NCBI GenBank assembly: GCA_026168455.1
Contig: CM047425.1
Location: forward strand, 3,136,001-3,200,000
Source of the DNA: Theocolax elegans
Taxonomy: Eukaryota > Arthropoda > Insecta > Hymenoptera > Cerocephalidae
Direction: 5' to 3'
DNA: 64,000 bases
In this document: positions 43,834 to 56,707 of the stretch, one piece after another
Layout of the letters: each line of letters starts with the position of its first letter
How positions within the stretch are numbered: the first letter of the stretch is position 1
The notes under the pieces: model-generated
Told to the model about the DNA's origin: nothing
Database searches by the model: none
What the model saw: the letters and a program-made list of their open reading frames with translations, nothing else
Position numbers and translations under genes: made by a program

Positions 43834-46021
43834 CGAAGACTTTTTTTAATACGGATTTTTATACAATAAAATGTAGACATTTTTTAGATTAGTCTTCGTT
43901 GCCGACGGCACTTATTCAACTTCATTTCATACGCCACATTATTCTTTATTTATCGTGCTAATCTATAGTAAAAACAAGTATTTTGACGTTAGTTGAAACC
44001 AATTTTGGACATTAATTACGGACACTTATTGGCTAGTTCAAATAATGTCTATTATATGAAATTTATCGGCAAAATATATATCTATATATGTTTGCGATAA
44101 GTGTCATTTTTCCGATTTACAATGGGGAATTTAAGTCTAAAGTCGTCAAATGAAAACTATAATTTTCAAGCATTATTTGATTATGTCAACCGTCTATTCC
44201 AAAAAATATTTTCGTCGCTAGCTCAATTCTTTTATAAATTCTAGTTAACTATCTAGTCGCTTTCAAAATCCGATATATTATTTCCATGATGAAAGCTAGA
44301 TTGTATTTAAGTTTCATAAAATTTTTCACCGCATCTTAGGGATTATCTGACTTTTTAACAATCTATAAATGTAAATAACGATTTTTTTAAAAAAATGTAC
44401 ATACCTAACATATAAAAATTAAGTAACCTATACACTGGTTATCGAAACATTAAAAAATCACCCTGAATGTTCTGAAATTATCAAAAATTATAAAAATCGG
44501 AAAGAAAACTTTTTTTACGTTGCAACTCGAGCTTTTTATACAACATTTCGACTATAGGGACATTTTTTTTTAATTGATGTTTCAGATTAACCGTGCTATT
44601 ACGACTTTTCGAAAAGGTTGTCAAAATGTGTTCCGTTTTATTTCTCGCCCAAATTTAACATTATTATTATATTACAAGTAGGAAATATCGATATTAATCG
44701 TTGACGAACAAATTTGTATTGATGAAAATTGTTTATCTTTCTTAAATTACAACATTAAAATTCAATGTAAATCACAGAATCTCTGTATCTTTCGTATATA
44801 TACAAACATCACGATGATTAATTTAATACATAAACAAATAAGTAAATAAATGACTACACGTAGTAACATAACTATGTTGTTTAATAATTTATTTTTTTTA
44901 TATTGGGTTATATGGATTATTAAATAAATGAGTTACTCATTCCAAATTTGTATTTTTACATACATAACATTTATATTTGATCATTTTTTAACAATTTATA
45001 AAAAAAAATTAACGAAATTTTTTGGGGGGGGGGGTTTACTATAATTATAAAGGTCGGTGAAAATTTCAGCTAAACAAATTTAGAAAGATATTTTAAAGAA
45101 TGTAAAGGCACTGTTATTTCAAAATTACTCTGAACGATCAAAAAAAGAAAAGATTAATCAACATTTACACCTCAATTCGCTCTTGGTATATATATAGGTG
45201 ACTCGTTGAAATTAAGACGGTATATATATATATGTAAATAAAATCAAAATCAGACACCTGAATAGATTCGTAAATGGAATGCCCAAGTGCCGCGTCGTGA
45301 CACGAAATCTCGACACAATTTTCTGTATACACACACACACATATATATATATAGTGTAGAGTGTATAGGTAAGGTATAGATCGAGGTGCGAATCTCAGGG
45401 GATAGTCGATCGGTATTTAACGGGCGATGTCCGCGCGACGATCGGCATCTTCGACCTTCGAGTATCACGTATGAGTTTCCCACGCCGCTAAGATGTGGGA
45501 ACATCCCGATTATTACCCGCGCATACGAATTTTCGTATTCGTTTGGCGTCTTTCAACGGCTCGCACCTTCTCTCTCTCTCTCCCTCTTGATTCGGCGGTC
45601 TTTTTTCACCACTCGTATAGGTACTACACTTGCACACACTTAAACGACAGATTCATTAGCTCTTTCTCCATATATGACGTTCTCTCCAGTGGTCGAACTA
45701 TTTTTCCTTTTATGTGTGAATTGCAATATTGAGAGTTTTTTTCGTATGCGAAAAAATAGGTTATACAAAGCCACTTTAGAAATTTAAATTTCGCGCCAAA
45801 ACACTTTATTATTTACTCCGTTGACAAAAATGTTGGCTTGTTATATTGTACCTATACCTATATCGGAGACAACTCTTTATATTTTTATTTAAAATTATTA
45901 TTTTTGCATTAGACGTATGGAGTATAATCAATTCAATTTTTGGCGCGAAATTTAAATTTCTAAAATGGCTTTTGCGTCCCTTTAATGTATCTAATAGTTT
46001 CAACGATTAGTTTATGTATAT
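43834..46021. other. AT-rich stretch with one mixed island
   Basis: No gene recognised. A GC-richer island with CT tracts lies at about 45250-45700, and a G run at about 45024-45033. Two segments containing TTTAAATTTCGCGCCAAA (45783-45800) and its complement (about 45942-45959) form a pair of inverted repeats around an AT-rich loop. Confidence 0.45.
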
Positions 46022-47291
46022 GGGAGATTCCATGTGAAGTGATCCATTTAAAAAATAGAATTTTGTTTTAATGTATGGAATCAGTAAAAAACTACTCAAA
46101 TAGAGTGTAGCTAAATTTTTAGACCTAAATTTCAATTAGTACCAGAGCTGTAGCCAATAAAAAAATCGAATTTTTTGAAAAAAATGACTTTATGGCCATT
46201 TTTATCACTTAATAACTCAAAATCTAACAATTTTTTCTTATATACATTAAATTTGAAAAAGTTTATAAATTTCAAGAAGAATCTGTTGAAATATTTCATT
46301 TACATTAGTTTAACACATTGAATATAGTTATAATTAATAAAAACCTTTATAGTAAAAAAAAGGGTTGTACGATCAAAAATATTTTATCCATCCAAGAATC
46401 TAATTCATCGATGATTAATTACCTTCAAAATGATGCAAAGTTTGAGTGCGGCAGAGCATTTCAGACAAAGTTATGGTGATTTTAGGCAAATTTCTTAAAA
46501 AAAGAGAGCGAATGCATTTTATGAAAAACTTTTGTTTAGTTGTCATTTAAGTCTAATACTTTTAGTTATACCTGTTATATAATTGGATTTATTGGAATTA
46601 TAAAAAGTTTCAGGTATTTATCCAATTATATAACAGGTATAACTGCTTATACCTACTGTTTTGTGTTTGTAAGCAACTTAGAGATTAAAAAGTATCAGTA
46701 ACTAACAATAAATAGTATATTTTAGTAATATTGAGGAATAATAGTGTCATATTGTTTGAATGCAAGTATACGGTTACTCTGTTTTTTTTCATAAAATGCA
46801 TTCGCTCTCTTTTTTTAAGAAATTTGCCTAAAATCACCATAACTTTGTCTGAAATGCTCTGCCGCACTCAAACTTTGCATCATTTTGAAGGTAATTAATC
46901 ATCGATGAATTAGATTCTTGGATGGATAAAATATTTTTGATCGTACAACCCTTTATTTTACTATAAAGGTTTTTATTAATTATAACTATATTCAATGTGT
47001 TAAACTAATGTAAATGAAATATTTCAACAGATTCTTCTTGAAATTTATAAACTTTTTCAAATTTAATGTATATAAGAAAAAATTGTTAGATTTTGAGTTA
47101 TTAAGTGATAAAAATGGCCATAAAGTCATTTTTTTCAAAAAATTCGATTTTTTTATTGGCTACAGCTCTGGTACTAATTGAAATTTAGGTCTAAAAATTT
47201 AGCTACACTCTATTTGAGTAGTTTTTTACTGATTCCATACATTAAAACAAAATTCTATTTTTTAAATGGCTCACTTCACATGGAATCTCCC
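46022..47291. mobile_element. 1.27-kb palindromic (foldback) element
   Basis: Termini GGGAGATTCCATGTGAAGTG and its near-complement; arms of about 510 bp (46022 to about 46530, and about 46790 to 47291) are almost perfect inverted copies. The terminus resembles that of the 27838-28833 palindrome (GGGGTATTCCACGTGAAGTG), but the arm interiors differ, as in elements that keep only the transposase-binding end. The ~255-bp centre holds a second hairpin with perfect 24-bp arms (46564-46587 and 46621-46644). No protein-coding frame of note. Confidence 0.85.
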
Positions 47292-47461
47292 ATATGTATA
47301 TATAAACATTGTTACGAATTCAATTTTCTTTCTTTTTGTATACAACTACCAACGTGAAAGAAGCATAATTTATAAAATTTTAAGATTTTATTATATACTT
47401 ATATTTAGTATTATATAGTAATCTATATATTCGTGAAATTTTAGTCCAAAATTCGTAGTAT

Positions 47462-47599
47462 CCCTAGTAGAAATATGGCGATTTTAAATGGTTTGAGGTT
47501 AGAAATAGCCATGTTTTACGTTATAACTAGCCATTTTCTATCGATCTTTTAGAAATGCTTTGTGTCTACTTTAAAAATCGTTTCCATTTCTACTAAGGA
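47462..47599. mobile_element. MITE with CCTAGTAGAAAT ends, copy B (about 138 bp)
   Basis: Close match to 43699-43833 with a few substitutions; ends CCCTAGTAGAAAT and ATTTCTACTAAGG. Two such copies 3.7 kb apart show the family was active in this region. Confidence 0.8.
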
Positions 47600-48034
47600 T
47601 ACGTTTATTAATAATCGCAAGATGTATATATTTCTCCCAAAATAAAAATTTTCAGACAAAATTCTGATTAGAAGTAGGTTATTAACAAAGGGCAATGAAA
47701 TCTTAGAAGTTTTTATAAACTATATAATCTTGATAATAATTATAATACTTTAGTCTTTGAAAAAAAATATAAGTATATTTAAAAATTAAGTGAGTAAATT
47801 TTTCATTTTTCACTTATCGAATATTTTTTACGTGTAATCAAAACTAACCTAAATATGCAACTAAATTTCAATTTATAAGAGGATTTCACCTTCACTTAAC
47901 ACTATAATTGTTTAATTTTAGGTTATATGTATATTAATTATGTAATTTTAGGTTATAAAATCAGTAATAAAAATGTTTCACTTCATATATAATTTATTTT
48001 ACCGAATTTAATATCGTATACATAATTACGTATA

Positions 48035-48314
48035 CACGGAGAACAAAGTTTCAGTAAATTTTACAAAAATTCCTGTAAATTTTACTGAACTTCCATTAAG
48101 ACGGTAACAAACTGACAAAATCTTAAAAAATACTCAACTTTATTTTTTATTTTATTTTCAATTTTTTTTTATTAAATTTTACTTAACTTTCTATTGATTA
48201 TTGATGAAAGTCGACTAATTTTTACTAAAAGTTTAGTAATTTTTTGCATTTTGTCAGTCTGCTACCGTGTAATGAAAGTTTAATAAAATTTACTAAAATT
48301 TTTCTCTCAGTGTG
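48035..48314. mobile_element. 280-bp MITE with CACGGAGA/TCTCAGTGTG ends
   Basis: Left end CACGGAGAACAAAGTTTCAG and right end CTCTCAGTGTG, with inner arms GTAAATTTTAC and TAAAATTTAC, flanked by TA on each side (48033-48034 and 48315-48316). It also contains inverted GACAAAATC/GCATTTTGTC-type blocks. It belongs with the TA-flanked families seen at 3479 and 24879. Its right three-quarters are repeated in the downstream tandem copy. Confidence 0.65.
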
Positions 48315-49906
48315 TAACAATTTTAATGTACAATTATGAAAACGTTTTAATTTTACAAAATTCACTACATTTTTTTGCGTATATAAAATCTATAAAGAAA
48401 AAGGAAAAAATGTTACCATTTATTGCAAAAAAGATGCTAGAACAGTGGAAATGGAGTATAATAAATCTTAAACAACAATTTTCGTGTGAAACATTTTGAG
48501 GTTATATACGTTACATTTTCTATACTCAATAGCAACATTTTGTGGTAAAGTGTCGATTACAGAAAATGCATGGTATTAACTAAGTAAAAAACCGTTTGAT
48601 CACGTTAAACGATCCAATTTCACACGAATTTTTTTTGTTTACACGCTCACACGAAGAATCACTTATATACTTATACGTGTAACATTTAGAGGCTACAACG
48701 TTTATATTTCGCGTCGATGTATCTATATCACCAAAAAAATGTTTTATTATACACTTGAATTTTCGAAAAAAAATCGTGTCAACTGCATATAATATTGACC
48801 GATCGAATGGTATATAAAATTAAAAACTACATAGGTGTATCGGTCGAAGAAAAGCACAACTCAGATTTTCCCATTTAAAAGAATATTACAAAAATTCCTG
48901 TAAATTTTACTGAACTTCCATTAACGGGGTGCCATAGTCAATATTTATCCTCCCTACCTTATCGGCAATCGTGATTATAGTAATAAATTTGTAAATAAAA
49001 CAGTATGTGAAAAAATAAGAGAAGAGGCGCCTTCGTTTATTGCTAATCTAATTATGTGCTGAAATTGAAATTGAAATATTGCGTTTTCGAGAAAAGTCTT
49101 ACCAAAAATGTGAACGGTAACAAACTGACAAAATCTTAAAAAATACTCAACTTTATTTTTTATTTTATTTTCAATTTTTTTTTATTAAATTTTACTTAAC
49201 TTTCTATTGATTATTGATGAAAGTCGACTAATTTTTACTAAAAGTTTAGTAATTTTTTGCATTTTGTCAGTCTGCTACCGTGTAATGAAAGTTTAATAAA
49301 ATTTACTAAAATTTTTCTCTCAGTGTGTAACAATTTTAATGTACAATTATGAAAACGTTTTAATTTTACAAAATTCACTACATTTTTTTGCGTATATAAA
49401 ATCTATAAAGAAAAAGGAAAAAATGTTACCATTTATTGCAAAAAAGATGCTAGAACAGTGGAAATGGAGTATAATAAATCTTAAACAACAATTTTCGTGT
49501 GAAACATTTTGAGGTTATATACGTTACATTTTCTATACTCAATAGCAACATTTTGTGGTAAAGTGTCGATTACAGAAAATGCATGGTATTAACTAAGTAA
49601 AAAACCGTTTGATCACGTTAAACGATCCAATTTCACACGAATTTTTTTTGTTTACACGCTCACACGAAGAATCACTTATATACTTATACGTGTAACATTT
49701 AGAGGCTACAACGTTTATATTTCGCGTCGATGTATCTATATCACCAAAAAAATGTTTTATTATACACTTGAATTTTCGAAAAAAAATCGTGTCAACTGCA
49801 TATAATATTGACCGATCGAATGGTATATAAAATTAAAAACTACATAGGTGTATCGGTCGAAGAAAAGCACAACTCAGATTTTCCCATTTAAAAGAATATT
49901 ACAAAA
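48061..49906. repeat. Tandem duplication of an 825-bp unit; second copy carries a 189-bp insert
   Basis: Unit 1 is 48061-48885. Unit 2 starts at 48886 and, apart from an insert at 48925-49113, repeats unit 1 at a constant offset of 1013 to 49898; I saw no other difference on reading. The boundary motif TTACAAAA occurs at the start (48061-48068), the junction (48886-48893) and the end (49899-49906), which points to duplication through 8 bp of microhomology. The unit contains most of a MITE plus non-coding sequence. The high identity implies a recent event, if it is not an assembly artefact. Confidence 0.85.
48925..49113. mobile_element. 189-bp insert present in only one tandem copy
   Basis: It replaces a single G of unit 1. 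It starts CGGGGTGCCATAGTCAATAT and ends around AAAAGTCTTACCAAAAATGTG. Both end regions match the palindromic element at 62066-62345 (GGCACCATAGTCAATATT and GAAAAGTCTTACCAAA), so it belongs to that family. No clean target duplication is visible. Confidence 0.65.
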
Positions 49907-49921
49907 TCTGAGTTGTGCTTT
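49864..49921. repeat. 19-bp perfect hairpin at the end of the tandem duplication
   Basis: AAAGCACAACTCAGATTTT (49864-49882) is perfectly inverted at 49903-49921 with a 20-nt loop. The right-hand duplication boundary lies inside the right arm, so unit 1 has only the left arm. A hairpin at the breakpoint may have promoted the rearrangement. Confidence 0.8.
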
Positions 49922-50919
49922 CCTTCATACAAGGGGTCGATATACAGTGAATCTACCCAAAATGTAACCTGAAAACTATGTACAAATCCACACCATAAAT
50001 CCAACAGTAGCTAATTTTCCTTTTCCCTATACACACACACACACACACCTGAGAACTCTCGTAAAGAGAGACGAACAAAAAAAAAGAGGAGCCTCGTCGT
50101 TTATCACATCCAAAAATCTTGAGGAAAACTAATACGGGGCACTTAAATATAATTCAATTATCCACCTCAGGTATAAGAACTACTCGGTATATATACGTTG
50201 AAACACTGGGGGAAAAAATGGCGTCAAAAATATAATACATGGAGGTAACCGATACTCCGCACCCATAAACTTTCAAAAATAATACAGGTGTGTGTGAGTG
50301 TGAGTTATTTACAACAGGGGACACACTTACACATATACACACGCGCACATATAGTTTTTCGCGCGTTCCAACTATTTACGACTCTTTTTCTCAACTGCTG
50401 TAGGTCCCTTTTTTTTGGTCTTCGGTGCAGTAAAATCTGCAACTCTGGCGAAAGGGACAGTTTTATGAATTGATTATACTATGTTGTGTCATTAGCCGTC
50501 GCTTCAGGTAAATAAAACCGATACACGAATATAAGTTAAAGTTTATATATATTGCAGAGTGAAATAATTAAATTGGCGTTTACGTAATACCGTTTACTTC
50601 TTAATTTTAAATTGTTTATTAATTATTAATTTTCTTTTTATTATTAATATTTTAATTAAAACTTTTTGTATAATTCTAAATTTAAATTTACAAATTTACT
50701 CAATTCAACGAAATGCTTATGTTTGATAGTGTAATTGTTACTTGAAACTCGGTTATGAATGTGAATAAATGAAAATTTTTAGCCTGCGTATTATATATAA
50801 GTAGCAAACAAAATTTTTAAGCAAGGAGAAATATTATTCGAAATATATGGTCTTCTAATTTTTTAGTAAATACAAATATATGTGATTTGTGAAACAAATA
50901 TGATTTCTACATAACTCTG

Positions 50920-50920
<1 letters not shown>

Positions 50921-50956
<36 letters not shown>

Positions 50957-50957
50957 A
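50921..50957. repeat. (AAAT)n tetranucleotide microsatellite
   Basis: About nine AAAT/TAAA units in a row, seen directly. Confidence 0.9.
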
Positions 50958-52675
50958 GATACGTAGATTCGTTTGATTCTTATCAATTAAAAGTCACTTT
51001 ATTTTTATTTAAAATTAGATTCAAAAGGAAATAATTTGTAATTATACTAAATTTAGAATTATTTATTTATATAATATTGAACTTAAACGTCTACGCATAC
51101 CTTAATGTCTTCTTTTTCTCTTGAATATTAAATAATCTTATGAGAAAATTTAAAATAACTGTATGATTTATAATTATCAACCTCTAATTGTTATTTCTTC
51201 CTACCTTATTCTTTATTTAAATTAATCTAAAATTATTCATTTTCTACTAACGTTTATAAGAATAATCTTTTAACAATTAATCCGTAACTGTTATTTCATG
51301 AAATTGTTAAAAAAATTTATAACATAAACTTTCTTACAATAAAAAAAATTCACTTTATAAATTAAAAAACTATATATATAAGTCCATTATTAAAAAATAG
51401 TTAAATTTACACCTATAAAAAATCGTTTTAATTCCTATCTCTTTTTTTTTAAATAATTATATCATAGCAAAATAAAATCAAAAACTGACAACGCGACAAC
51501 TCAAAAACTATATACATATACTTTTGTTAAAAAACCAGCTCGTCAACGAAAACTCAAAGAGACATAAATTTGATAAAAAGTCCGTTAATCGCGCCTGTGA
51601 TTAATTCAATGATCGAAGGTACGAGGTTCAATAAATAACGGAAGGGATAAAGAAGAGACAAAAAGGCGCGAGGCGATGCGATTAAAATGAAAAAGAAAAC
51701 TTGACTTCGAAAATTTATTAGCCAGTCTATAATTAAAGGGCGGTACGCACCTGTTCCTTCCAAAGTGTCGCCTCGGTCCTTTTCACCTTTCGCGTTCCCC
51801 GAAACCCGTATATATAGAAAGAAAATAATCGTTACTGTATATCTGTATATTTATATTTTTATTTTCATCGATCTTTCGCTTTCGGCACCGATCACGTCAA
51901 TTTCATAACAACAAAGAAATTCGCCACTTCAAAGATCATTAAAAAACCACCGTCCGTTTAGCATTATAATTTCAATCAGCAATCGTAGGAATATTTATTA
52001 ATTACATGTTATTTTTAAAAAAAAGTGAATGACATCGCGTACACACATTTTTTTTTATCCAATCTCTCAAGATAATACACGTGTAAAGTATATATGTATT
52101 ATATACCGTTTAATTATTATATTTTTACCTTGAACATAAATAAAAAATGAGCTTCGATTAATCAATACATAAAAATGTTTCGTGTACGTTAAAAATATTT
52201 TAGCGCAAATTCATTAAAAATTACGTATTTTGTTAAACCTGCGAATTATGAGGCAGGTGCACTTTGGATACTGCACCTTCTTAAGGAGATGATCGAACGA
52301 TTAAAGATAATGTGTTAGCTTTATCTTAATAATGTTTAAAAATGTATTTAAAACATATTTTCTTTTTTTCAACGATATTCATTATTATTTTCGAAAAAGA
52401 GACATTTATCTCTTAAGGATAATGAACACGTAATTAACTTTTATCCATATATATATTTCAATTTTATAACTCAATTTCTCATTTCACTTTAATGTTTATT
52501 ACAAAATTTCTTTGTAATTTCAATACGGACACTTTATTTAAAAAGCACCGGTACAAGCTGATAAACAAATTTAGAGAGTTTAATTGCTATGGTTAAAAAA
52601 TTTTAAATTATTCATGTTCGGTTGTTTATACAATCTAAAATTTATTGCCCAATAAAAATTTAATATCGAAAAATT

Positions 52676-52795
52676 AATTTATTAATTAATGATATTAATA
52701 TATTAATTAATGATATTAATATATTAATTAATGATATTAATATATTAATTAATAATTAATATTTTAATTATTATTATTATTATTATTATTCATTA
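52676..52795. repeat. 21-bp AT-only tandem repeat followed by (ATT)n
   Basis: Roughly three and a half copies of a 21-bp unit of the form ATTAATTAATGATATTAATAT, then a (TTA)n run. Each unit is itself close to palindromic. Seen directly. Confidence 0.85.
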
Positions 52796-53159
52796 TTACT
52801 ATTATTTATACTATTAATTTGTTGTAATTAGAAACGTTTGACAGAATATTTGTTTGAAATTAATAAAATTTTTAATAGAAACAAACCTCAAATATTTTAT
52901 TTTTCTAAACTTAACACAATCTATTATAATTTTTGAGAAAAATTTGAAAAAAAAGAATAGGGAGAAGCGTAAATAATCAAAACTAATACACTTGCGATCC
53001 ACCCCTTGGTATAAAACGACGATTTGACGGTGGTGATCGCAACAATCCATTAAATCTCTACCAACAGGAAAAAAGTGAAAATAAAAGGAATCGCACGAGC
53101 ATAACCTTATATATCGAGTTTTTACCATATATATACGTATGAAAAAAAAGAAAAATTCA

Positions 53160-55679
53160 CGAACCCTCGTAGATTAGTGTTCGTTGGACGCTCTTTTTTC
53201 TATCGGCCGGCTAAAAATATGACGGATTTCTAAATTCTCAGATTAAATAAAAAAAAAATGGTATACATATTGGGGTCGGTTGTAACGTCGAGGTACGACA
53301 TAAAATTGAAGGGACTTTTTTTTGGTGTAAATCGATTCGCGCGCTCGACGCGGTGAAAAATTCTCAATAGCTATGCGTCGATGAAAATGAAGTATATTAT
53401 CCATTTATTTTTTTCTCGCACACGTGTAAATTAAGAAAGAAAAATGGAATAAAATTTCGAAGCGCAAGGAGGACACATAGCGAAATGCATATGTATATAT
53501 ATATGAGTGTAAGAGTGTAAATGTAAAGGAGGTATGTATGGAAAACAACCGAAATCCACTTACGCACTCGAGGAAAATATATGTAAACGCAAAATAACAC
53601 CTTTGTTCACTTTAAGACACTTTCCGGGTGGACCCATTTGCTTCGGTTCACACGCTTATACGGTCAGGACGCGAGCATTTCATCGTACGCGCGCGCGCTC
53701 GAGTGTGCGAGTGTGTGTGTGTGTCCCTTGCATGTCTCCTTCTTTCCTTTTTCTCTTCCTGCACACGCACTTGCCGACCCCTCGACTCACCTTTTATTTT
53801 TTTCCTTATCCTCTGGGCTTGACTGCCCTAAAGGCGTTAGAAGGACTGCCAGAACGAAGATCGGAATTGATAATTTATTGTTTAATATTTATTAGACGTT
53901 ATTGTCTCTTTACGTGATATTGCAGTTCATTAAAATGCGAATTGTTGGATCTGTACGAACTTTTAAAATGGAAAAATTAATATTTAATTATGCACTAAAC
54001 AGAGTAAAATAGGTGGTTATTTACGTGAATGAAAGTTCATATTGAGGAGGTGTCAGACAAGAAAAATTGGAATTCTTATTTATTTTTTAGTTAACAATCG
54101 GTTAACTTTTGCCAAATAATTTCTCTGTTACGCTCTTTTACTTGCTTTAAATAGTACATATATATGATTTTTTTCAAAATTTTTTAACATTAAATTATCG
54201 AGGTATCCGTGCAGCCGCAAGGATCAATATTTCACCTTATCATTACCGATCCCAAAAGTGGTTATTAATTTTTCATTAATTCAAAATTAATTATTTCGAA
54301 AGGATCTCTTTGTTAGATTCTTCTATATTACTCGAGTGTCATGTATGAATTTTTCGCCAGTTTTTTAGTACGATAATTGCAGAAAATTTTAGAATATTTT
54401 TTTCTTTGTGTATGAATTTAAATTTTCCTATTTTATTAATTTTTTTTTGTTCGCATCATTTGAAACCTTAACTAAAAATGTGTTGGTTATAATTTTTATA
54501 TTAACGACAACGTGAATGCAGGAAGTAAAAAGTGAATCTCCGTGGGACTTGAAAGTGACTAAAATATACTTTTTGTTTTCCCGTTTAAAGTTTATAAAAT
54601 GAATTTTTCAGGTGGTTTGAGTGAAAAAATTATTTAAGATAGTAAAATTAAAGAATGATGTACATTTATAAAACGAAAGAAAATTGAGTGGTGATTTTTT
54701 ACAAAATAATTAGTTGCAAAGAAATTAATGATAATAATCACTTTCCGTCGGTATAATGTCAGTAAAATCTCAATTATTTAACGAAAAAAAAGTTTTGAAA
54801 ACATATTTGTGGTGGCAAGTTCAAACCAAGTATAGGTTACTTTTGAATAATAAAAATTAGCAATTTTGCTTTGACACTTAGCGGTTTTATGTCTAAAAAT
54901 GAGTTATATTTATGGTCAGATTTGTACACTAGAGAATACGCTAGATTATAATTTATAATCCTTATTAAAAACTAAGGATTGTAAGGTTATTTAAAACCTT
55001 TTTTTAGGCATAAATTATGTGGCCTTAATTTTGATCACAAAACTGTGTTGAGTGATTTTTCATTATAAATTATAGTAATTTATACTTCGAAGAAGAAAAT
55101 TAGGATTATTATATTTAATTTTATGCCGTTAATTTTGGTATATAAATAAATTAGAATATAATTCTGACTCCGTATACCGATCTATTCACTTTCGTCTTTA
55201 AACGACAATTAAATATCATTTTTAATTTACTCTGTATACGTGCGACATTTAACTTCATTCGAATGAATTTCAGATCGAGCGGGACAGCATTCAACACCAA
55301 AATTCATCGATCGTCATAACCTCAAAAAAATTGTTATTGCTGTTTATGCTAAATTTACAAATTAAACGATCACTATTTTATACAAATAAATTAGATTTTT
55401 AGTAAATAATACAAATTCATTAATAAAAACATTTTACTTACCATCCATTTACAGTAATTAAGATTAAATTCATCTTGTCCATCTAATAACTGTCAATTTT
55501 TCGCTTGTCCCGATATAGGGTACTTTACCTCATTTCGAAAAAATGTTCTAGTACATATTATTTAGTAATAACGGAGAGACCGACTTGACAAAATTATAGA
55601 AACAATTTACGAAAGATATATGAAAAAAATTCGCAAGTCTCAAATGTTTACTAAACATATTCCTCTCCATATCACACAT
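53160..55679. other. Mixed island then AT-rich stretch
   Basis: The part at about 53160-53860 is GC-richer and CpG-containing with CA/TG tracts; several overlapping 60-130-codon frames cross it, none with a recognisable domain. The remainder is AT-rich and featureless. Function unknown; possibly regulatory. Confidence 0.4.
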
Positions 55680-56140
55680 ACAATCGTCTCACTCGAGATA
55701 CACCCAAAATGTACACAACGTCTTTTTCTTCCTCTCTTCAACATTTTGTAAGCAACGAAAGCGAGAAGGAAGAAAAACCGTTTGATCCTTTCGGGTTAAA
55801 GGACACGTGCACATCAGAACAGAGAGCACTTAGGCGCAACCCTCGCGGTTTTTTTTTTCCTTAAGGCAGAGTATAGCGCACGTGCATCCCGAAGTCGTGA
55901 GACCCGAGCGACAACGATTCCCGCGACACGTGCGCGAGTCAACACCGGAATATATCGGGCAAGTGCGTGAACGGAGAGTTTCGAATTTATACGAGCGTGA
56001 AGACGCGCGTGGCATTGTCCTCCTAGACCGTGCGACTGCACTTGTCCCGAAAAGTCAGGCTATATAGATGTGTATACACACAAGTTGGGTGCCGCGTGTC
56101 GCGATATTTTAAACGCCCCGTGTCTCCTTTTTATTTTGTT
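55680..56140. other. CpG-rich island
   Basis: A compact region (especially about 55840-56050) with many CpGs and frequent CGCGxxACGTG-like words, strongly contrasting with the flanks. Frames on both strands are Arg/Ala-rich, as expected for such composition, and are not accepted as genes. It could be an alternative promoter or enhancer; the evidence is compositional only. Confidence 0.4.
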
Positions 56141-56539
56141 TGATCGGTAAATATTCGATGGATCACATATATGGCTTTTAAACTTTCAAGTCCCTCCCTC
56201 GCTCTTTATTTTTTTTAAATTATAGGTCAATCGTATATATATATTAAGGGTTGGATGTTTTTATAGGTATATATATATATATATATATATATCGATGCCA
56301 GTGCGTTATTGATTATTATATGCGTATCGAGTGATGTTGCTGGTTTGTAAGTATGATGTATATGTACGAGTGTTGAGGGGTTTATTCGACTTAATCACCA
56401 ATTCAAATTTCCCGCGTTTTTAATAGGGAAGTACCACTTGCTAGATCAAAATTCTTAAAAATGATTTACCAGTTAATATATAAATTTTGAAAAGTTTAAC
56501 TATAGTTTAACTAAGTTATACTAACTAAGTTGAAACTGT

Positions 56540-56707
56540 AGGAATTTTGAAGTTTACTCTCTCCGGAAAGCTGGAAACATTATTCGAATGTTTTGAGGTT
56601 GTGGTAATTCTATTAAGTGTTAATAAAATGAGAGAAAAAGCGTTTCATTACAAGGTAGTTACTACCAATTTTTAATTCCTAGTTCTTAGTTTTAAATTTC
56701 TAATAGG
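56540..56707. mobile_element. Truncated CCTAGTAGAAAT-family MITE (right part only)
   Basis: Blocks TCCGGAAAGCTGGAAA, TTTTGAGGTTGTGGT, GAAAAAGCGTTTCAT and CCTAGTTCTTAGTTTTAAAT match the right half of the elements at 30634 and 31381. The left end is missing and the right end reads ATTTCTAATAGGG. Confidence 0.65.

Larger units (their letters stand above)
49922..53159. other. AT-rich non-coding stretch with simple repeats
   Basis: Contains (CA)n near 50032-50048, an AAAT tetranucleotide repeat (about 50921-50957), a 21-bp tandem repeat (about 52676-52750) and (ATT)n beyond it. No exon recognised; the frames at 51554-51763 and 52814-53128 lack recognisable features. Confidence 0.45.

Noticed and set aside
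55814..56067. Overlapping 60-75-codon frames in the CpG-rich island
   Set aside because: Open frames on both strands are expected where stop codons are rare because of GC content; no domain or splice structure supports a gene.
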